Assembly (NCBI GenBank): GCA_964552715.1 | Contig: CAZKHZ010000079.1 | Span: 1-15,274, forward strand | Direction of reading: 5' to 3' | Length of the DNA stretch: 15,274 nucleotides | Source of the DNA: UBA7692 sp964552715 | GTDB taxonomy: Bacteria; Bacteroidota; Bacteroidia; Chitinophagales; LD1 | Part shown: piece by piece, positions 14,671 through 15,274 of the stretch | Layout of the letters: every line of letters begins with the position of its first letter | Position numbering within the stretch: the stretch's first letter is position 1 | The notes under the pieces: generated by a model | The model's database searches: none | Told to the model about the DNA's origin: nothing | What the model saw: only the letters and a program-made list of their open reading frames with translations | Made by a program: the position numbers and the translations under genes

Positions 14671-15094
14671 TCTCGGATTTTTTAAAGAATTAGAACAGAT
14701 GGTAAATATCATAAATGGATGTATAGGAATAGGAAATTATTTGAAACACATTTAAGGAGCATTGGAAATTGTCAGATAAAGTGTTGTGCAAAAGCTCCAA
14801 AGCCTTGATAATACAAGGCTTTCAACTGTTTTTATTTTGCTGTTTTTAATGAAGCTACTTACAAAAGGAAAAAACCTTGCTTGTACGCTGACCTGCAAAA
14901 GAAAGTTTCATCATCCCATTCTAAAACAAGGGTTATACAACTCACTTAATGATGATTATCAATGTTTTAGTGTTTTACGGAAATGATATTAAGGTTCAAC
15001 TGAACTTCTAAAGTGTAGAACACAAGGGGTGTCGCCTGCCACATCTTTGCATCATGTAAACGATATTGTTTGCATAACAAAAAAATCTCTCGTC
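14671..15094. other. Intergenic stretch of about 420 bp
   Basis: This A/T-rich gap separates the T9SS cargo gene from the repeat-peptide gene, so both genes point away from it. It should hold both promoters, but I see no strong TAnnTTTG box on the cargo side. On the plus strand CATCTTTG (15042-15049) matches the -7 consensus except at its first base, with no clear -33 partner. The only distinct structure is the hairpin at 14799-14822. The open frame at 14786-14986 is not convincing as a gene. Confidence 0.6.
14799..14822. repeat. Perfect 9-bp hairpin in the intergenic region
   Basis: AAAGCCTTG (14799-14807) and CAAGGCTTT (14814-14822) are exact reverse complements around the 6-base loop ATAATA. 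T-rich sequence follows on the plus strand (from about 14828), which resembles an intrinsic terminator. No plus-strand gene ends nearby, so it may end an unrecognised RNA or be a structural element. Confidence 0.6.
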
Positions 15095-15274
15095 ATGGAA
15101 CTTTTACTTACAATTCTTTTAGCGTTCAGCACGCCAATCGGTCCTTCGCCAACAGAAGGCTACGGAGACTTATTTTCTAAAGACAGAGGCACTTCGCCAA
15201 CCGAAGGCTACGGTGATCTTTTCACCAAAGACAAAGGCGCTTCTCCTACAGAAGGTTACGGAGACTTGTTCTAA
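15095..15274 (+). CDS. Small protein of a hydrophobic leader and three SPTEGYGDLF repeats
   Basis: The 59-residue product starts MELLLTILLAFSTPIGP, a short hydrophobic leader or anchor. It then carries SPTEGYGDLF three times, separated by six-residue linkers SKDRGT and TKDKGA, and stops immediately after the third copy. The ten repeated residues are identical, while eight of the ten codon positions differ among copies, always synonymously (for example Leu TTA, CTT, TTG; Phe TTT, TTC, TTC). This shows it is translated and that the peptide sequence is under selection. The basic linkers could be processing sites, making it a multi-copy peptide precursor, or the repeats could be a binding module. 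Glu2 is unusual for a signal peptide; a GTG start at 15029 would place two Lys before the leader but adds 22 unconvincing residues. I recognise no family. The stop codon is the last three bases of the window. Confidence 0.65.
   Translation: MELLLTILLAFSTPIGPSPTEGYGDLFSKDRGTSPTEGYGDLFTKDKGASPTEGYGDLF

Noticed and set aside
14786..14986. Plus-strand 66-codon open frame in the intergenic gap
   Set aside because: It begins inside the region of the hairpin, has no family features, and its composition looks like random A/T-rich sequence.
15029..15094. GTG start extending the repeat-peptide protein by 22 residues
   Set aside because: The added residues look noncoding and an ATG with an A-rich leader is available at 15095, though the two Lys just before the leader keep this open.

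Overview
The window looks like a chromosomal segment of a Bacteroidota bacterium, probably an uncultured Chitinophagales or Sphingobacteriia-type lineage. The evidence is a type IX secretion (T9SS) C-terminal sorting domain, a giant SprB-repeat adhesin, TAnnTTTG-type -7 promoter boxes, moderate-to-low GC content, lipoproteins whose signal peptide ends at Cys, and A-rich translation starts without strong Shine-Dalgarno sequences. No rRNA, tRNA, CRISPR array or insertion sequence was found.

Layout. 1-2600 (-) is the N-terminal 866 residues of a secreted SprB-repeat adhesin that runs off the left edge. 2830-3819 (+) is an exported zinc-dependent phospholipase C / S1-P1 nuclease-like hydrolase. 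3876-4459 (-) is a decayed toxin-antitoxin-like pair: a PIN-domain gene with a one-base frameshift, followed by a small partner gene whose start codon reads ATA. 4613-8122 (-) holds the cytochrome c maturation genes ccmF and ccmE. They are separated by a second toxin-antitoxin module, in which the antitoxin is intact and the RelE-type toxin has an in-frame stop at codon 28. Each ccm gene is preceded by a copy of the same ~52-bp upstream element.

8218-9435 (-) encodes an SMR-like four-helix membrane protein and an MpaB/DUF2236-like oxygenase. 9493-10912 (-) encodes a small unknown protein, a tiny Cys-rich lipoprotein, a lipocalin-like lipoprotein and a single-domain asparaginase. 11029-12636 (+) is a GT39/ArnT-like glycosyltransferase, convergent with a T9SS-exported ~666-residue protein of unknown function (12670-14670, -). 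After a ~420-bp gap containing a perfect hairpin, the window ends with a 59-residue protein (15095-15274, +) made of a hydrophobic leader and three copies of the decapeptide SPTEGYGDLF.

How it fits together. Much of the window serves the cell envelope: adhesin, exported hydrolase, lipoproteins, envelope glycosyltransferase, T9SS cargo and periplasmic heme attachment. The two points most worth pursuing are the small tandem-repeat peptide gene, whose repeats vary at synonymous sites only, and the pair of toxin modules around ccmF, both apparently silenced by single-base changes.
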